Shown one piece after another: positions 62,743-64,000 of a stretch of DNA of 64,000 nucleotides (positions are counted from its first letter, which is position 1; each line of letters starts with the position of its first letter). The DNA lies in the NCBI RefSeq assembly GCF_963518785.1, contig NZ_CAUQKJ010000010.1, positions 1 through 64,000 of the forward strand. The letters are read 5' to 3'. This DNA is from an uncultured Campylobacter sp. (GTDB taxonomy: Bacteria; Campylobacterota; Campylobacteria; Campylobacterales; Campylobacteraceae). The position numbers and the translations under genes were made by a program. Under the pieces are notes generated by a model. The model had not been told where the DNA came from and searched no databases. It saw nothing but the letters and a program-made list of their open reading frames with translations.

Positions 62743-63900
62743 ATGAACGACGAATTTTATATGGATTTGGCGCTGCGGGCTGCGTGGCGCTATCAGGCTC
62801 TGGCGCTACCCAACCCCGCCGTGGGCTGCGCGCTGCTGGATAAGAGCGGCAGAGTTCTTGGCATAGGCGCGCATAAAAAGGCGGGCTTTTTGCATGCCGA
62901 GGTAAACACCGTTTTCGCCGCGCTGTGCAATCTGGACGTAAATTTCGCGCAGGATTTCGCTCGCGAATACGCCCGCGAATTCGGCGTTAAATTTCAAAAC
63001 CTAGAAGCCTTAAAAAGCGCACTTTTGCAGCCGAGCTTTACCTACGATTTTATCTTAAACCGCCACGGCGGGCTTTTGCGCGGCGCTTGCGCCTACGTCA
63101 CGCTCGAGCCTTGCGCGCATCGCGGCAAGACTCCATCTTGCGCCGAGCTTTTAGCGGAGCTTGGACTATCGCGCGTGGTAATCGGCGCGCGCGATACGAA
63201 CGCGCAGGCTGCGGGCGGCGCGGAAATTTTACGCCGCGGGGGCATAGATGTGAAATTTGACGTTTGCTATGCCGCGGCGGCAGAGCTTGCGGAGCCGTTT
63301 TGTCTGGCGCGCGAGGGCGACTTTTGCTTCATCAAAATCAATGCCACGCTAAACGGCGCGGTGCATGGGCGGATCGGCAGCGAGAAGCAGCGCGCGTTCG
63401 TGCACGAGCTGCGCGGTGTGTGCGATTACGTAGGCGTAGGCGGGCAGACCGTGCGCGCCGACAGACCGACGCTGGACGTGCGTGCGGCTAAATTTGATGA
63501 AATTAGCGCTTCGGCAGGCAGGGCCGATATGCTGGCGCTAGACGCGTGTGCCGCGCCGCAAAATCTAAAGCCGCGCGCACCCGATGTTTGGATATACTCG
63601 CGCCGCGCACTTTCGGATTTTGATGCGAGCATTCCGCTTTTCGGCGTCGCAGGGCGCAAGGTGGAGGTCTCGCAGTCGCTGCCCGTGGGCGCGAAAATCA
63701 CGATGATAGAGGCGGGGGCGAGTTCGTTTGACGAGTTTGCGCAGTTTGCGAGCCACGCGCTTATTTTTTACAGCGCGCAGATGAGGGACGCGGGAAATTT
63801 TAGAGCAAATTCCGCGCTACAGCCGCTTTTCATCTCCCGCGCGGGCGATCCGCACCTGGAAGCGAACGAATTCTACGGCTGGTTTAAAATTTTAAAGTAG
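62743..63900 (+). CDS. ribD: Bifunctional riboflavin deaminase-reductase RibD
   Basis: 385 residues. Deaminase half: HAEVNTVFAAL with zinc-binding H-A-E and PCAHRGKTPSCAELL with the Cys pair; an insertion (about residues 65-95) precedes that block. Reductase half: KINATLNGAVHGRIG and VGVGGQTVRADRPTL. Catalyses two steps of riboflavin synthesis. No other rib gene is near. Confidence 0.93.
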   Translation: MNDEFYMDLALRAAWRYQALALPNPAVGCALLDKSGRVLGIGAHKKAGFLHAEVNTVFAALCNLDVNFAQDFAREYAREFGVKFQNLEALKSALLQPSFTYDFILNRHGGLLRGACAYVTLEPCAHRGKTPSCAELLAELGLSRVVIGARDTNAQAAGGAEILRRGGIDVKFDVCYAAAAELAEPFCLAREGDFCFIKINATLNGAVHGRIGSEKQRAFVHELRGVCDYVGVGGQTVRADRPTLDVRAAKFDEISASAGRADMLALDACAAPQNLKPRAPDVWIYSRRALSDFDASIPLFGVAGRKVEVSQSLPVGAKITMIEAGASSFDEFAQFASHALIFYSAQMRDAGNFRANSALQPLFISRAGDPHLEANEFYGWFKILK

Positions 63901-64000
63901 AGCAAAAGATAACAAAATTTTAAAATTTGCGACTATAGGGATCGAAAGATAGCGCGCTTAGCTTTATTTAGATTCAAAAACGATAAAGTTTAGCCATATT
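63901..64000. other. Right-edge non-coding stretch
   Basis: 100 bases after ribD, with A/T words; nothing supported. Confidence 0.3.

Overview
The window reads as chromosome of a Campylobacter (Campylobacterota). I infer this from gene content and gene order rather than from any database search. Two blocks match the order I know from C. jejuni: nusA / HP0268-like / miaB / DUF374 / hypothetical near the left end, and accD-rlmH-dksA-membrane protein-dus, then tyrA / bamA / M23 peptidase / lpxC / tsaB-like / thrB / ylxR / infB / rbfA / rimP near the right end. The base composition is moderate, clearly less AT-rich than C. jejuni. Spacers are crowded with short A/T words such as AAATTTTA set between GC-rich stretches. 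This would fit the oral, higher-GC campylobacters (gracilis/showae/rectus type), but I cannot name a species. I saw no rRNA, tRNA, insertion sequence, prophage or CRISPR array.

Layout. 0-10.3 kb: end of an EamA transporter, a lipoprotein plus papain-like hydrolase pair, nusA, then a forward HP0268-miaB-DUF374 group, and a reverse operon panC-rimO-tilS-phosphoesterase. 10.4-13.2 kb: a three-gene YqjD-like membrane operon, prfB, a small conserved protein and a Sel1-like lipoprotein. 13.4-26.3 kb is the accessory part. It holds two copies of a membrane protein family with a 15-bp-repeat linker, in opposite orientations around uvrA, an expanded nucleoside-phosphorylase-like protein, a spore-photoproduct-lyase-like radical SAM enzyme, an SDR, three tandem paralogues with sequon-rich tails, and frameshifted or decayed relatives. 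26.4-34.4 kb: VOC protein, pgi-galU, IMPACT protein, MFS exporter, HIT protein with a Cache sensor, and a tandem gene/pseudogene pair.

34.4-41.3 kb: a reverse cluster for a molybdopterin thiosulfate/polysulfide-type reductase (catalytic, FeS and NrfD subunits) running into a two-component system, then an MFS_3 transporter. 41.5-60.9 kb: mostly housekeeping genes (PAS protein, recO, accD block, dus, phosphatase, tyrA, bamA, peptidase, lpxC, thrB, infB, rbfA, rimP), with unusually long non-coding spacers. 61.9-64 kb: a small membrane protein whose promoter contains a 15-base G tract, a structured leader, and ribD.

The most interesting signals are these. (1) Three tandem single-pass proteins have C-terminal tails made of 7-residue repeats carrying the bacterial N-glycosylation sequon D/E-x-N-x-S/T, 11 sequons in all. 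(2) A G15 tract directly abuts a -10 box, a phase-variation layout. (3) A repeat-linker membrane protein family has one intact and several broken copies. (4) rimO and the nucleoside-phosphorylase-like protein carry large low-complexity insertions. (5) Mutually exclusive stems lie upstream of ribD.
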